64,000 nt of DNA from Acinetobacter lanii (GCF_011578285.1 NZ_CP049916.1:2976001-3040000); one strand, 5' to 3'; shown: positions 53,922 to 63,118, counted from the first letter of the stretch. Numbers and translations: made by a program. Notes: a model not told the origin generated them from the letters alone.

Positions 53922-54686
53922 TTAAGAAAACTCTTGAGTAATGGTGTATTCAGTGACATGTGTTGTAAAAGGAACGTTCAGTTCTGTAAGGCATTGGTTC
54001 ACATTTTTTCTTGTAACGGATGAGGCTGAAACCGTAGTCCCCTGAGGAATGCTCACTTCACTCATTCTTTCTTGCAAACAGGTATTCAGTTTTGTTCGAT
54101 CACCACTGTACAAACTCGGGATCAAAGAAACAGCAAAAATTTTTACGCGTTTTGCTTCTTCGACTTTACTTTGTTTTGGATCTGAACCTCGTTGTCGATC
54201 ACTAAAAGGTTCATTACGACCGGATGTAGAAAATTTCACAGAAACTTGGGTCATGACTACTTTACGCATACTGGTAAAGAAATTTGATCCAGTATTATTT
54301 GCATCACAATATCCATCTTTACCAATAGAAGCATTGGTTGGTGCTTGCTTACCCGGTTCCCACTCAATTAAAGAGGCTTTGCCTAATTTAAAGAATTCCT
54401 TTTGATCCCCTCTAAAACAAAAAACTAATTCTTTATCAATATCATGGTCATTATTAATATAACCAAACATACCACTCGTGCTTAAACTCTGTACAAAATT
54501 TTCTGTATTTTCTACATTGAAAAAAGTAGCATCTGAGCTTTGATTGAGTAGCTGTTGGGCTTGACTGCTGGTTGCAATATTGAGCACCATTGAACTTTGT
54601 CTCATTGCCAATGTTCCAATCACCGTTAGAATCAACAGTACGAATAACACCACAATTAAGGTTGCGCCTTTCTGTTTAAACATCAT
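53922..54686 (-). CDS. pilX: Minor pilin PilX (cluster 2)
   Basis: 254 residues. Leader MMFKQKG then ATLIVVLFVLLILTVIGTLA, position 5 Val, PilX_N type. MRQSSMVLNIATSSQAQQLL follows. Two C-terminal cysteines (LNTCLQER and VNQCLTEL) may form a disulfide. It overlaps pilW by four bases and lies 11 bp before the preferred pilY1 start. Confidence 0.9.
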   Translation of the reverse strand: MMFKQKGATLIVVLFVLLILTVIGTLAMRQSSMVLNIATSSQAQQLLNQSSDATFFNVENTENFVQSLSTSGMFGYINNDHDIDKELVFCFRGDQKEFFKLGKASLIEWEPGKQAPTNASIGKDGYCDANNTGSNFFTSMRKVVMTQVSVKFSTSGRNEPFSDRQRGSDPKQSKVEEAKRVKIFAVSLIPSLYSGDRTKLNTCLQERMSEVSIPQGTTVSASSVTRKNVNQCLTELNVPFTTHVTEYTITQEFS

Positions 54687-55756
54687 TTTCCGCGCTCCCC
54701 AATTGCATTTCTTAAAGCAACATTTTGTGTGATAACACGTCTTATATATTTTGTTGTGACTTCTGGGTCTGTTTTTATGACGACATTTTGATCTAGAACT
54801 TTGAAATTTTGGTCATTTTTGATCACCTGCTCTCGACCTACAGTATCCAATGACCGAGCAAGGATCCCCAGTTGAACCGCAATGATTCTCGGTCGAGGAC
54901 TGGCCAATTTCATATATTCGTCTACAGAGATATACTGACGTGTATTGTCATGATGTTGAATACTTAACAGAAAATGAAAATGATCCACACGACTCATAAT
55001 CACTTCACCAGCATCCCCATAATTATTAATGGCTGTTGGCTCGCCAGATTTTGAGTAGTAGCCCGCATCACATGCCAATGCCAGAGCATCATTAGGCTCA
55101 TTAGATTGTTTATTACTGGTTCTTAAAAAATAGCGTTGAACTACAACTTGTTCACCAAAATCACCTTCGTCTCGTTTAAGTAAAGGGAAATTTAAGCTAT
55201 TGCCTTCACAATCAAATCCACCAATCAACTCATCATCGTTCTGATTTGCAGTGCCTTTATCATCTAGTTGATATTGTGGTAAATATTGAATCACCAATTG
55301 ATCACTTAACACATCAGTTGAACTCGAGGCATCTTTAACATTCGATTTACCTGTCCATTCAGGAGCACTCCCTTGCTCAGCTGCACCATGACTTCTAGAA
55401 AGCAAATTGACTGAAGCCGTTGCTCCTGTAATGGTTTGATATAAATTACTTAAAGGTGTTGAAATCTCATCCTTAACATCCATCGTGGCATTTTCAGAAG
55501 AGGTTAAAACAATGCCACCATATGCTGTTTCATCATTAATCACTGATTTTTGCGTATTTAAGTTCGCCAATCGAATATCTTTAGTGATGTAGTTCAAACC
55601 AAAGTTAGCGTTATCCTGTAAGTTGGCAAGACCTTGTTGCATTGAATAGCTTTTTTGCCCCGTCATCAGCATTAATATCGCTGCAGCCGAAACCAATAAA
55701 CCTAATGCTAAGGCAAGCATCAACTCAATTAAGGTAAATCCAGCATTATGTTTCAT
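54683..55756 (-). CDS. pilW: Minor pilin PilW (cluster 2)
   Basis: About 357 residues from ATG 55756 (MKHNAG then FTLIELMLALALGLLVSAAA), preferred over ATG 55783 because the short leader is normal and a GGAGG site lies ten bases upstream. QDNANFGLNYITKDIRLANL matches cluster-1 PilW. The cysteines GGFDCEGN and ALACDAGYY are conserved between the copies. It begins two bases after the pilV stop. Confidence 0.9.
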   Translation of the reverse strand: MKHNAGFTLIELMLALALGLLVSAAAILMLMTGQKSYSMQQGLANLQDNANFGLNYITKDIRLANLNTQKSVINDETAYGGIVLTSSENATMDVKDEISTPLSNLYQTITGATASVNLLSRSHGAAEQGSAPEWTGKSNVKDASSSTDVLSDQLVIQYLPQYQLDDKGTANQNDDELIGGFDCEGNSLNFPLLKRDEGDFGEQVVVQRYFLRTSNKQSNEPNDALALACDAGYYSKSGEPTAINNYGDAGEVIMSRVDHFHFLLSIQHHDNTRQYISVDEYMKLASPRPRIIAVQLGILARSLDTVGREQVIKNDQNFKVLDQNVVIKTDPEVTTKYIRRVITQNVALRNAIGERGK

Positions 55757-55758
55757 CC

Positions 55759-56253
55759 TCAATATGCCTCCATAATCAGGCATGTTGAATTATTATTGTA
55801 AGCATTATCATGTGTACAATCGCCAGTGCCTTCGCCATTGGTTGCACTGGTATCCCCCCAAGCCACATAGATACATTGTAAATCGTTGGTGTTATTTGGG
55901 CATTTCATGATGTTCATAGACATCCCCAAGGCTTGCGCCTTAGTCACCACTTGTGCCACATCGAAGTCAGCCATAGCTGTTTGATTGCATTTTGCTGAGT
56001 CACAATCGGTTTCAGAACGAGCTTGGCTTTGAGGGTCAGCCAATTGTGTTTTATAGGTATTAAAAGCGGTCCGATTGACGCGTATTCTTTCTGCTAAGTC
56101 TCGTGCTAAAGACACTGCCTCGACTCTTGAAGCTCCTTCTTCAGTGGCATCTAAGGCTTTATATTGCAAAGCAACATATCCCAATACCGCTATAGCCAAC
56201 AGCAATAAGGCAACCAGAACTTCAACTAAACCTACCCCTCTTTGATCTAGCAT
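55759..56253 (-). CDS. pilV: Minor pilin PilV (cluster 2)
   Basis: 164 residues. Leader MLDQRG then VGLVEVLVALLLLAIAVLGY. LARDLAERIRVNRTAF and YVAWGDTSATNGE mirror cluster-1 PilV, as do the paired cysteines (DCDSAKC; KCPNNTNDLQC). It overlaps fimT by seven bases. Component of the minor-pilin priming complex. Confidence 0.92.
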   Translation of the reverse strand: MLDQRGVGLVEVLVALLLLAIAVLGYVALQYKALDATEEGASRVEAVSLARDLAERIRVNRTAFNTYKTQLADPQSQARSETDCDSAKCNQTAMADFDVAQVVTKAQALGMSMNIMKCPNNTNDLQCIYVAWGDTSATNGEGTGDCTHDNAYNNNSTCLIMEAY

Positions 56254-56690
56254 GAAGCGTTCTCCTTAATCGCATCGACTCCCCCTAAAACACTGACCGT
56301 TAATACTTTTTTTAAGGCGTTGTCTGATTTATGAGTAATAGCAATACAACCATTTGTTGGACGTGTCTTTAAACGCCCCAACATATCGAATTGAATACTA
56401 CTCGGTGACTTTATTTCAGCCTTTTTGGCATCCCAAAAAAAATGGGTTGTTGTTGTCTCATCGTTATCTGATTTATTGAAATTCAATGTGACGTCTTTTT
56501 TTAAAATAATCGCTTGTGTTCTTGCCTCGGCCATAAGTGCGAGTACATCTTTAGTTTCATGATTAAACTGAATTTTTGAGATTTGACTATTAAAATTGGG
56601 CATTGCGATGACTGAAATAATAGCCAAGATACTGATCGTGACCATCAGTTCAATCAGTGTAAAACCCCGATTTATTGAATTCATCTTCAT
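56247..56690 (-). CDS. fimT: FimT/GspH-family minor pilin (cluster 2)
   Basis: 147 residues. Leader MKMNSINRG then [20 protein letters not shown] with Glu5; ATG 56684 is an alternative start. The GspH-type body includes VLALMAEARTQAIILKKDV and SIQFDMLGRLKTR, with two cysteines (TNGCIAIT and ENASC). It heads cluster 2, so the promoter lies in the AT-rich gap upstream. Confidence 0.9.
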   Translation of the reverse strand: MKMNSINRGFTLIELMVTISILAIISVIAMPNFNSQISKIQFNHETKDVLALMAEARTQAIILKKDVTLNFNKSDNDETTTTHFFWDAKKAEIKSPSSIQFDMLGRLKTRPTNGCIAITHKSDNALKKVLTVSVLGGVDAIKENASC

Positions 56691-57090
56691 ATTCTTCTGA
56701 ATTTTTATTTTATAAAAACAATATACTTGGCAATCAGATCAAATCAATTCAGTCTTGATAAAGCGTCTTAAACAGCAGATAAACGGGATACAGTTAACAC
56801 TAATCATTGTTTTTGTGTAATCATTTGTTAAATTTATTTATAAATCATTAAGATTTGGTTTACTTTTCACCTTTTTTTATTTTTTAAGAAAAATTAAAAC
56901 AAGGTCATTAAGCCATCTCTAGAAGTTCGTTTAAAATTTTTTATATTTCATTATTAAACACTTAGATTTTAAAAGATTCCGTGAAATAAAATATCTAACA
57001 ATTTTCTAAAGATGCTCGAGCCAATATAAAAAGTTGAAAAAATACGAAAAAAGTAACGTTTCATTGCTGCTTAAATTTAACTTTGATAAT
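56691..57090. promoter_or_regulatory. AT-rich gap upstream of pilus cluster 2
   Basis: 400 bases without a gene, rich in A and T runs. It must carry the promoter of the fimT-pilE operon. I see no clear sigma-54 GG-N10-GC element or long palindrome. Confidence 0.5.
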
Positions 57091-57120
57091 AAAAAAGCCA
57101 AGGCGTTGGCCTCGGCTTTT
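57091..57120 (-). terminator. Terminator of ispH
   Basis: AAAAGCC (57093-57099) pairs with GGCTTTT (57114-57120) and AGGC with GCCT inside, with one mismatch. Read on the minus strand it is followed by a T run. Confidence 0.85.
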
Positions 57121-57134
57121 AAAGTCTTTCCAGA

Positions 57135-58085
57135 TTAAGCTTGGATTACATTAATCCGTAATTCTTTCGGTAAACTAAAAGTAATATTTTCTTCGCGACC
57201 ATCAAGCTCTTTAGGTACATTGGCACCCCAATCTTGAAGACGCTGTAACACTTGTTTAATCAAAATTTCTGGGGCAGAAGCACCTGCTGTTACACCCACT
57301 TTTTCAACATTTTCAAACCAAGACAGTTGCAACTCATCGGCATTATCGACCAAGTGCGCTTGTTTACCCATGCGTTCAGCCAATTCACGTAGACGGTTTG
57401 AATTAGATGAATTTGGCGAACCCACCACCAACACTACATCACATTGATTGGATAAATCGCGTACTGCATCTTGACGATTTTGCGTTGCATAGCAAATATC
57501 ATCTTTACGCGGGCCTTGAATATGCGGGAACTTGCTCCGCAGTGCATCGATCACTTTAGCGGTATCATCAATCGACAAGGTGGTTTGAGTGACAAAAGCC
57601 AATTTCTCAGGATTATTGACCACAAGATTTTCGACATCTTGTTCATCTTCCACCAAATAAATATCACCACCATTCTTTTTATCATATTGACCCATGGTGC
57701 CTTCCACTTCAGGGTGCCCTTCATGACCAATTAAAATCGCTTCAGTGCCTTCACGGGCATATTTGGTCACTTCAATATGCACTTTGGTCACCAATGGACA
57801 GGTCGCATCAAAGACTTTTAAGCCACGACGCGCAGCTTCTTGTTGAACCGCTTTCGATACCCCATGGGCGCTAAAAATCACAATATTATCATCCGGCACT
57901 TCATCCAGCTCATCGACAAAAATCGCGCCACGCTGACGTAAATCATCGACCACAAATTTATTATGTACCACCTCATGGCGAACATAGATCGGTGGATTGA
58001 AGCATTCAAGCGCACGATTGACAATCGCAATGGCACGGTCTACACCTGCACAAAAACCACGGGGGTTGGCCAATACAATTTCCAT
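57135..58085 (-). CDS. ispH: 4-hydroxy-3-methylbut-2-enyl diphosphate reductase
   Basis: 316 residues. The three iron-sulfur cysteines are Cys12 ([12 protein letters not shown]), Cys96 ([12 protein letters not shown]) and Cys198 ([11 protein letters not shown]). The substrate-binding motifs [12 protein letters not shown] and [12 protein letters not shown] are also present. It makes IPP and DMAPP in the last step of the MEP isoprenoid pathway. It is divergent from gmk across 132 bp and marks the return to core genome after the pilus region. Confidence 0.98.
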   Translation of the reverse strand: MEIVLANPRGFCAGVDRAIAIVNRALECFNPPIYVRHEVVHNKFVVDDLRQRGAIFVDELDEVPDDNIVIFSAHGVSKAVQQEAARRGLKVFDATCPLVTKVHIEVTKYAREGTEAILIGHEGHPEVEGTMGQYDKKNGGDIYLVEDEQDVENLVVNNPEKLAFVTQTTLSIDDTAKVIDALRSKFPHIQGPRKDDICYATQNRQDAVRDLSNQCDVVLVVGSPNSSNSNRLRELAERMGKQAHLVDNADELQLSWFENVEKVGVTAGASAPEILIKQVLQRLQDWGANVPKELDGREENITFSLPKELRINVIQA

Positions 58086-58217
58086 AAGATCCTCAGTTCA
58101 CTTCATTTGAATGGACGATATACAATAAATTTGCAAACTAAATGCGAATTGCTATTTAGTTTAAAACTCGTCTGCTCTAAAATAGAGAAGATATTTTATC
58201 ATATCAGGAAAAATATC

Positions 58218-58838
58218 ATGTCGGGTCTCTTGTTTGTCGTTTCAGCTGCATCTGGAACAGGCAAAACATCATTAGTTAAAGCCCTACTTGAGCGCGTAAG
58301 CAACTTACACGTTTCTGTGTCGCATACGACACGTGGACAACGTCCAGGTGAACTTGAAGGTGTTCACTATCATTTTACCAGCAAAGACACATTCTTAGAG
58401 CAAGTGCAACAAGGTGGTTTTATTGAATACGCTGAAGTATTTGGTAACTACTATGGTACCTCTCAAGAAACAGTGCAGAAGCAACTTTCCAAAGGTCACG
58501 ACGTTTTACTGGAAATTGATTGGCAAGGTGCTGAACAGGTTCGTAAACTTTTTCCTGAATCTAAACAAATTTTTATCTTACCGCCAACACAGTTCGATTT
58601 GCGCCAACGTTTGTCAAATCGAGGCACCGACTCAGTCGAAGTGATTGAACATCGTTTGAGCTGTGCGGTCGAAGATATGCAACAATATGTAAACTTTGAT
58701 TACATCATTTTAAATGATGATTTTAATAAAGCGTTGCATGATTTAGAGTCTGTGATTAACGCCAATCGTTTGTCTTTGGCACAACAGGCCGTACGTCATC
58801 AAGAGTTGATTCAAAAATTAATCACACCGAAAGCGTGA
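58218..58838 (+). CDS. gmk: Guanylate kinase
   Basis: 206 residues from ATG 58218 with AGGAAA upstream; the long upstream open frame to 57963 is antisense to ispH and is not used. The P-loop is SAASGTGKTSL, and the GMP-binding region has SHTTRGQRPGE with GVHYHFTS, then LEIDWQGAEQV. It phosphorylates GMP and dGMP. First of gmk-rpoZ-spoT, which ties nucleotide supply to the stringent response. Confidence 0.97.
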   Translation: MSGLLFVVSAASGTGKTSLVKALLERVSNLHVSVSHTTRGQRPGELEGVHYHFTSKDTFLEQVQQGGFIEYAEVFGNYYGTSQETVQKQLSKGHDVLLEIDWQGAEQVRKLFPESKQIFILPPTQFDLRQRLSNRGTDSVEVIEHRLSCAVEDMQQYVNFDYIILNDDFNKALHDLESVINANRLSLAQQAVRHQELIQKLITPKA

Positions 58839-58913
58839 TTAAACTTGAGTCTATAGGCGAAGCAATTTATACTGCGCAGTCTATTGAAATAAATTTTATT
58901 ACTGAGAAGTCTT

Positions 58914-59195
58914 ATGGCACGCGTAACCGTTGAAGATTGTTTAGACCATGTAGACAACCGCTTTGAGCTTGTACTAGTGGCAAGCAAGCGCGCGCGTCAA
59001 CTGGCTCGTCAAGGTATCGAACCAACTGTAGAGTGGGATAACGACAAACCGACTGTTGTCGCTTTACGTGAAATCGCTGAAGGTCATGTCAGCAAAGATA
59101 TTCTTAAACAACGTGATCAAGATTACCAAACGTCAAGCTTGGATCTTGCACTTTCTGCAAACAGCTTAAACTTAGATGGTTTTTCTTTCCAATAA
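58914..59195 (+). CDS. rpoZ: RNA polymerase omega subunit
   Basis: 93 residues: [28 protein letters not shown] and [13 protein letters not shown] are the omega signature. It stabilises the beta-prime subunit and takes part in ppGpp response. It lies 75 bp after gmk and is followed by a terminator, so spoT may have its own promoter. Confidence 0.97.
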   Translation: MARVTVEDCLDHVDNRFELVLVASKRARQLARQGIEPTVEWDNDKPTVVALREIAEGHVSKDILKQRDQDYQTSSLDLALSANSLNLDGFSFQ

Positions 59196-59210
59196 GTTTG
59201 AACTGTTTTA

Positions 59211-59241
59211 AAAAAGCCTAGTTTACATACTAGGCTTTTTT
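59211..59241 (+). terminator. Terminator of rpoZ
   Basis: AAAAAGCCTAGT (59211-59222), loop TTACAT, ACTAGGCTTTTT (59229-59240): a perfect 12-bp stem ending in T residues. Confidence 0.92.
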
Positions 59242-59397
59242 ATTCTTTATTTTTAGAGAATGATTCGACAAAAATCGAAAAATTTGTTAAAAAAAATAAT
59301 TGTTTTTTTATTAGAAAATTTACACATTAAACGATATGCTTTTTTAAACAAAGCCGATGGTTTTTTCTGTAAATTGAGCAACATCTAAAGGTGTCAT

Positions 59398-61503
59398 ATG
59401 CCAGGCCCAATGGTCAGCCAAGCCAAGCAACAATTGAAAGCGATTATCGACGCATATTTAGCAGAATCTGATGTCGAGCGGGTGCTTGTGGCTTGTGATT
59501 ATGCTGACATTGCGCATGATGGCATTACCCGTAAAAGCGGTGAACCCTATATTCTTCACCCGATTGCGGTGACATGTATCCTTGCACATATGCGACTCGA
59601 TGCAGAAACCTTAATGGCTGCCTTGTTGCATGACGTGATTGAAGACACTGACTTTAATAAAGAAGACATCGCTGGCAAATTTGGCATCACCGTTTCCGAA
59701 CTGGTTGATGGTGTGACCAAACTCAGTCATTCAAGCGATAAAGAATATAATAAAGCCGCTTCATTCCGAAAAATTCTGCAAGCGACCTTACAAGATCCTC
59801 GTGTCATTATTATTAAATTGGCAGATCGCTACCATAACATGACCACACTGGAAGCTTTGCGTCCAGATAAGCGCGCGCGTATTGCCCAAGAAACTTTTGA
59901 TATTTTTGTACCGATGGCGCGTCTAGTTGGTATGAATGAAATGGGTGATAACTTAGAACATCTGTGTTATCAAAACCTTGACCTGGATATGTTTAACGAT
60001 GTGCAAGAAGCCCTGTTACAAACCAAACCTGAACGTTGCAAATATCAATCCACGTGGGAACAGAAGCTTACCAACTTACTAACCGCATATAGTGTTCCAG
60101 GTCGAATCAAAAAGAAAAACAACAATATTGAACTGCTTCGCCACTTTGTTAAAAATGAAATCGACTTACAAGAACTCACCCATAGCCACGCCTTTGAAAT
60201 TATTTTACAAAGCATTGCCGACTGTGATCGTTTGGTCGACATTTTAAAAGAAAATTTCCAAGTCCTCAGTTATCAAGATCATATTCGTCGCCCGCTTCCG
60301 GGAGGCAACCAGTCTTTAATGTTGCGTTTAAAAGGTGAAAAGACCACGCTGTCTTTAACCATTCAAACCGAACTGATGCGTAAAGCGGCACGTTTTGGTG
60401 TGGTGCTGGGAGAAAATGCACCGCAAGCCTGCCGCTCTGCCATTCAAGCCTCGATGCAAAACTTAAATACTTTGGTCGGTGGCGATTGTGCCAAAACTAC
60501 CTTTAGCGATTTATTGGATTATTTACATCAAGAAAAAATTTGGGTGTATACCCCACATGGTCAGTTGCATGAACTTCCACAGGGAGCAACCGCGGTTGAT
60601 TTTGCCTACTCTGCCAGTTTGTTCTTGGGCAATCATGCAGTCGGTGCCAAAGTGAATGGGGAAACCAAACCGCTTTCTACCCCACTTATGAGCGGTCAAG
60701 TGGTGGAAGTGATTACCGATGTTCTCGCCTCTCCAAACCCAGATTGGCTTAGTTTCATTAACACCCAAAAAGCCCGTCGCTCCATTCAAAATATTTTAAA
60801 AGATCAAGATATTGAAGAACAGCGTTTGGTCGGACAGCAAGCCTTAAATCGTGCTTTAAAATTGTTTAATCTTTCAATTAAAGACTTGTCTGAAGATGAT
60901 TGGATTGAGCTGTTACAATGGCGTCATATTCCAACTAAAGATCGTCTATTTGAACAAATTGCGGTAGGTGACTTACTTCCGCAATTGGTGGCAAACCACT
61001 TATTTGCTCAAGATCAGAATGAGCAAAGTGTAGTATCTAATCGCCTAATTTTGGGCACAGACGGCATTGATGTAAAATATGCACATTGTTGTAACCCTGT
61101 ATTTGGTGACCCGATTCAAGGGCATTTATCGCGTCGTGGTTTGATCGTGCATCGTGCACGTTGTCACAACTTACTACATGAGCAAAATCTTCATCCCGAA
61201 AATATTATGGCTTTACATTGGTCGAGCGAAGAAGATGATGAAATCAACTTCAATGCTTTCCTCAGCATTGACCTTTTACTCGATGATGAACAAGTCTCTG
61301 AAATGATTTATATTTGTCGTAAATCTAAGATCGGCATTGAAAATGTACGTAAACACGAGCAAAAAACCTATCTCAATATCGTGGTGAATAATCGTAAGCA
61401 AATTGCCAAAATCATTCGAGAACTGCGGATGCAATTTGGTTTCCCGCGCATCTCACGTATGGCAATGCCGCTCACGGTTGAAGAAGTCTCAAAAGCGGGC
61501 TAA
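59398..61503 (+). CDS. spoT: SpoT-type (p)ppGpp hydrolase with degenerate synthetase domain
   Basis: 701 residues. The N-terminal HD hydrolase domain is intact: ILHPIAV (His54) and LLHDVIEDT (His78-Asp79), then IIIKLADRYHNM. The next region (about 220-345) should be the ppGpp synthetase but lacks its signatures: the G-loop reads PGRIKKKNNNIELLRHF, the expected YDL block is HAFEIILQSIA, and the expected NGYQSLHT is GGNQSLMLRL. A TGS domain (IWVYTPHGQLHELP, about 380), a zinc/CC region (YAHCCNPVFGD) and a C-terminal ACT domain follow. It should degrade ppGpp but probably not make it, leaving synthesis to RelA. Confidence 0.95.
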   Translation: MPGPMVSQAKQQLKAIIDAYLAESDVERVLVACDYADIAHDGITRKSGEPYILHPIAVTCILAHMRLDAETLMAALLHDVIEDTDFNKEDIAGKFGITVSELVDGVTKLSHSSDKEYNKAASFRKILQATLQDPRVIIIKLADRYHNMTTLEALRPDKRARIAQETFDIFVPMARLVGMNEMGDNLEHLCYQNLDLDMFNDVQEALLQTKPERCKYQSTWEQKLTNLLTAYSVPGRIKKKNNNIELLRHFVKNEIDLQELTHSHAFEIILQSIADCDRLVDILKENFQVLSYQDHIRRPLPGGNQSLMLRLKGEKTTLSLTIQTELMRKAARFGVVLGENAPQACRSAIQASMQNLNTLVGGDCAKTTFSDLLDYLHQEKIWVYTPHGQLHELPQGATAVDFAYSASLFLGNHAVGAKVNGETKPLSTPLMSGQVVEVITDVLASPNPDWLSFINTQKARRSIQNILKDQDIEEQRLVGQQALNRALKLFNLSIKDLSEDDWIELLQWRHIPTKDRLFEQIAVGDLLPQLVANHLFAQDQNEQSVVSNRLILGTDGIDVKYAHCCNPVFGDPIQGHLSRRGLIVHRARCHNLLHEQNLHPENIMALHWSSEEDDEINFNAFLSIDLLLDDEQVSEMIYICRKSKIGIENVRKHEQKTYLNIVVNNRKQIAKIIRELRMQFGFPRISRMAMPLTVEEVSKAG

Positions 61504-61580
61504 AAGTTTTTCTCTAATATGACTTTCACGATGCGATCTCATCCTTTATGATGAAATGAGATGAAATAAAGGAGAAATCG

Positions 61581-61964
61581 ATGTCCCGCCAAGTGATTCA
61601 TACTGAAAATGCACCTGCTGCAATTGGTACTTACTCTCAAGCAATTTTAGTAAACGATACACTTTATCTTTCTGGTCAAATTGGTTTAGACCCATATAGC
61701 ATGGAATTGGTTGAAGGAATCGAAGCTCAAATTCGTCGTGTATTTGACAACCTTAAAGCAGTATGTGAAGCAGCCGGTGGAAGCTTAGCAGATATCGCAA
61801 AACTCAATATTTTCCTGACTGACCTGTCCCATTTCCAATTGGTCAACCAAATTATGGGCGAGTATTTTGCTCAACCTTACCCAGCTCGTGCAGCCTTAGG
61901 TGTGGCAAGCTTGCCAAAAGGCGCATTGGTTGAAATGGATGGCGTTGTGATCATCTCAAAATAA
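61581..61964 (+). CDS. ridA: RidA-family reactive imine deaminase
   Basis: 127 residues: [28 protein letters not shown] and [19 protein letters not shown] with the catalytic arginine and the end VVIISK. RidA hydrolyses 2-aminoacrylate and related enamines released by PLP enzymes such as threonine/serine dehydratase. AGGAGA lies before the ATG. It follows spoT by 77 bp and ends in a terminator. Confidence 0.95.
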   Translation: MSRQVIHTENAPAAIGTYSQAILVNDTLYLSGQIGLDPYSMELVEGIEAQIRRVFDNLKAVCEAAGGSLADIAKLNIFLTDLSHFQLVNQIMGEYFAQPYPARAALGVASLPKGALVEMDGVVIISK

Positions 61965-62014
61965 TCCATTCATTGAATTACTTTACTATCAAATAGATAG
62001 CTAGATAATTAATC

Positions 62015-62073
62015 AGACCACCGAATGCGCAAGTTTGAGCAAAACTCATTTTTCCGCTTAGGTGGTCTTTTTT
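62015..62073 (+). terminator. Terminator of ridA
   Basis: AGACCACC (62015-62022) pairs with GGTGGTCT (62061-62068) and is followed by TTTTTT. The 38-base loop holds a second small hairpin (AGTTT...AAACT). Confidence 0.75.
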
Positions 62074-62128
62074 AATTAAAAAACTCAATCGGCTTAAATC
62101 GAATTTTAAATGAATGTCATTGACAAAC

Positions 62129-62141
62129 GATAATAATTATC
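62129..62141 (+). promoter_or_regulatory. Fur-box core upstream of bfd
   Basis: GATAATAATTATC is a perfect 6-1-6 inverted repeat (GATAAT, A, ATTATC), the minimal Fur recognition pattern, 44 bp before the bfd ATG. Partial repeats (ATCAATAATATC) continue to the right. Confidence 0.75.
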
Positions 62142-62184
62142 AATAATATCAACTATCGCATTTACTTTGTGGTTTAAAGCTCTT

Positions 62185-62379
62185 ATGTACGTTTGTTTAT
62201 GTCGCGGGATTACCGATCAAGATATTAAAGATGCTATGGCAAATGGCGCTGAATCCTACCGTGAAGTACGCGAATTATTAGACTTAGGCACATGTTGTGG
62301 TCGATGTGCACCTGAAGCAAAAAGCATTATCAATGAAGAGTTAGCTCAAATCGCTGCACGCATCTCCATCGCTGCATAA
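62185..62379 (+). CDS. bfd: Bacterioferritin-associated ferredoxin
   Basis: 64 residues from ATG 62185 (the frame opens at a TTG, 62167). The [2Fe-2S] ligands are MYVCLCRG (Cys4, Cys6) and TCCGRC (Cys38, Cys41), spaced exactly as in E. coli Bfd. It delivers electrons to bacterioferritin heme to release stored iron under starvation. A Fur box lies just upstream, so it should be induced when iron is low. The bfr gene follows after a terminator, so the two are regulated separately. Confidence 0.96.
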   Translation: MYVCLCRGITDQDIKDAMANGAESYREVRELLDLGTCCGRCAPEAKSIINEELAQIAARISIAA

Positions 62380-62445
62380 CTTTTTACCCTCTAAATGGCT
62401 TTTTTAAGCATTCATACATAATAATAGGTTTAATCCAGTTACTCC

Positions 62446-62478
62446 CCCCGCTCAGACTCAAAGCGGGGATATTTTTTT
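62446..62478 (+). terminator. Terminator of bfd
   Basis: CCCCGCT (62446-62452), 9-base loop, AGCGGGG (62462-62468), then ATATTTTTTT. Confidence 0.88.
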
Positions 62479-62653
62479 ATTCTTATTTTTTCTTTTATTT
62501 AAGCACTTAGTCGGGTTAAATCCCTTAATTGTATTTGATTGCGATTTTCATTTGCCGTTCAATAAATCACTCGTCAGTTTTGCCATGATTCAGGTAAGAT
62601 AGTGCTTAGGATCGCCTTATTTGAAAGGCAAAAAACAGATTTGGAGCATGACA

Positions 62654-63118
62654 ATGAAAGGCAACCGTGACGTGATCAATCAACTCAATCAAGTGCTTTA
62701 TCATCATTTGACCGCGATTAACCAATACTTCTTACACTCTCGTATGTTTAATGATTGGGGCATTGAGAAATTGGGTTCTGCTGAATATAAAGAATCGATT
62801 CGCCAAATGAAGCATGCCGATAAAATCATTGAACGTATTTTATTTTTAGAAGGTTTACCGAATTTACAACATTTGGGTAAATTGTATATCGGTCAACACA
62901 CGGCTGAAGTACTGAATTGTGATGTACGTAAAGTTAAAGAAAATATTGAGGCACTACAAAAAGCAGTCGCGCTTGCAGAACAACAGCTCGACTACGTAAC
63001 ACGTGATTTGGTTCAAGAAATTCTGGAGAAAGAAGAAGAGTATTGGGACTGGACCACGACTCAACTCGATTTGATTGAGAATGTCGGGATCGAAAACTAT
63101 ATTCAAAGCCAAATCTAA
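62654..63118 (+). CDS. bfr: Bacterioferritin, heme-type subunit lacking most ferroxidase ligands
   Basis: 154 residues from ATG 62654, with GGAG seven bases upstream; TTG 62621 and ATG 62648 are open but worse placed. It aligns without gaps to E. coli Bfr (MKGxxxVINxLN, AINQYFLHxRMF, MKHADxxIERILFLEGLPNLQ). The heme ligand Met52 is present. Of the six ferroxidase residues only His54 and Glu127 remain; Glu18 is His, Glu51 Gln, Glu94 Val and His130 Tyr. It probably forms mixed shells with a ferroxidase-competent Bfr encoded elsewhere and supplies heme for Bfd-driven iron release. Confidence 0.95.
   Translation: MKGNRDVINQLNQVLYHHLTAINQYFLHSRMFNDWGIEKLGSAEYKESIRQMKHADKIIERILFLEGLPNLQHLGKLYIGQHTAEVLNCDVRKVKENIEALQKAVALAEQQLDYVTRDLVQEILEKEEEYWDWTTTQLDLIENVGIENYIQSQI

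Noticed and set aside
57963..58217. Upstream extension of the guanylate kinase frame
   Set aside because: It is antisense to the ispH start; ATG 58218 has a good ribosome-binding site and gives the normal enzyme length.
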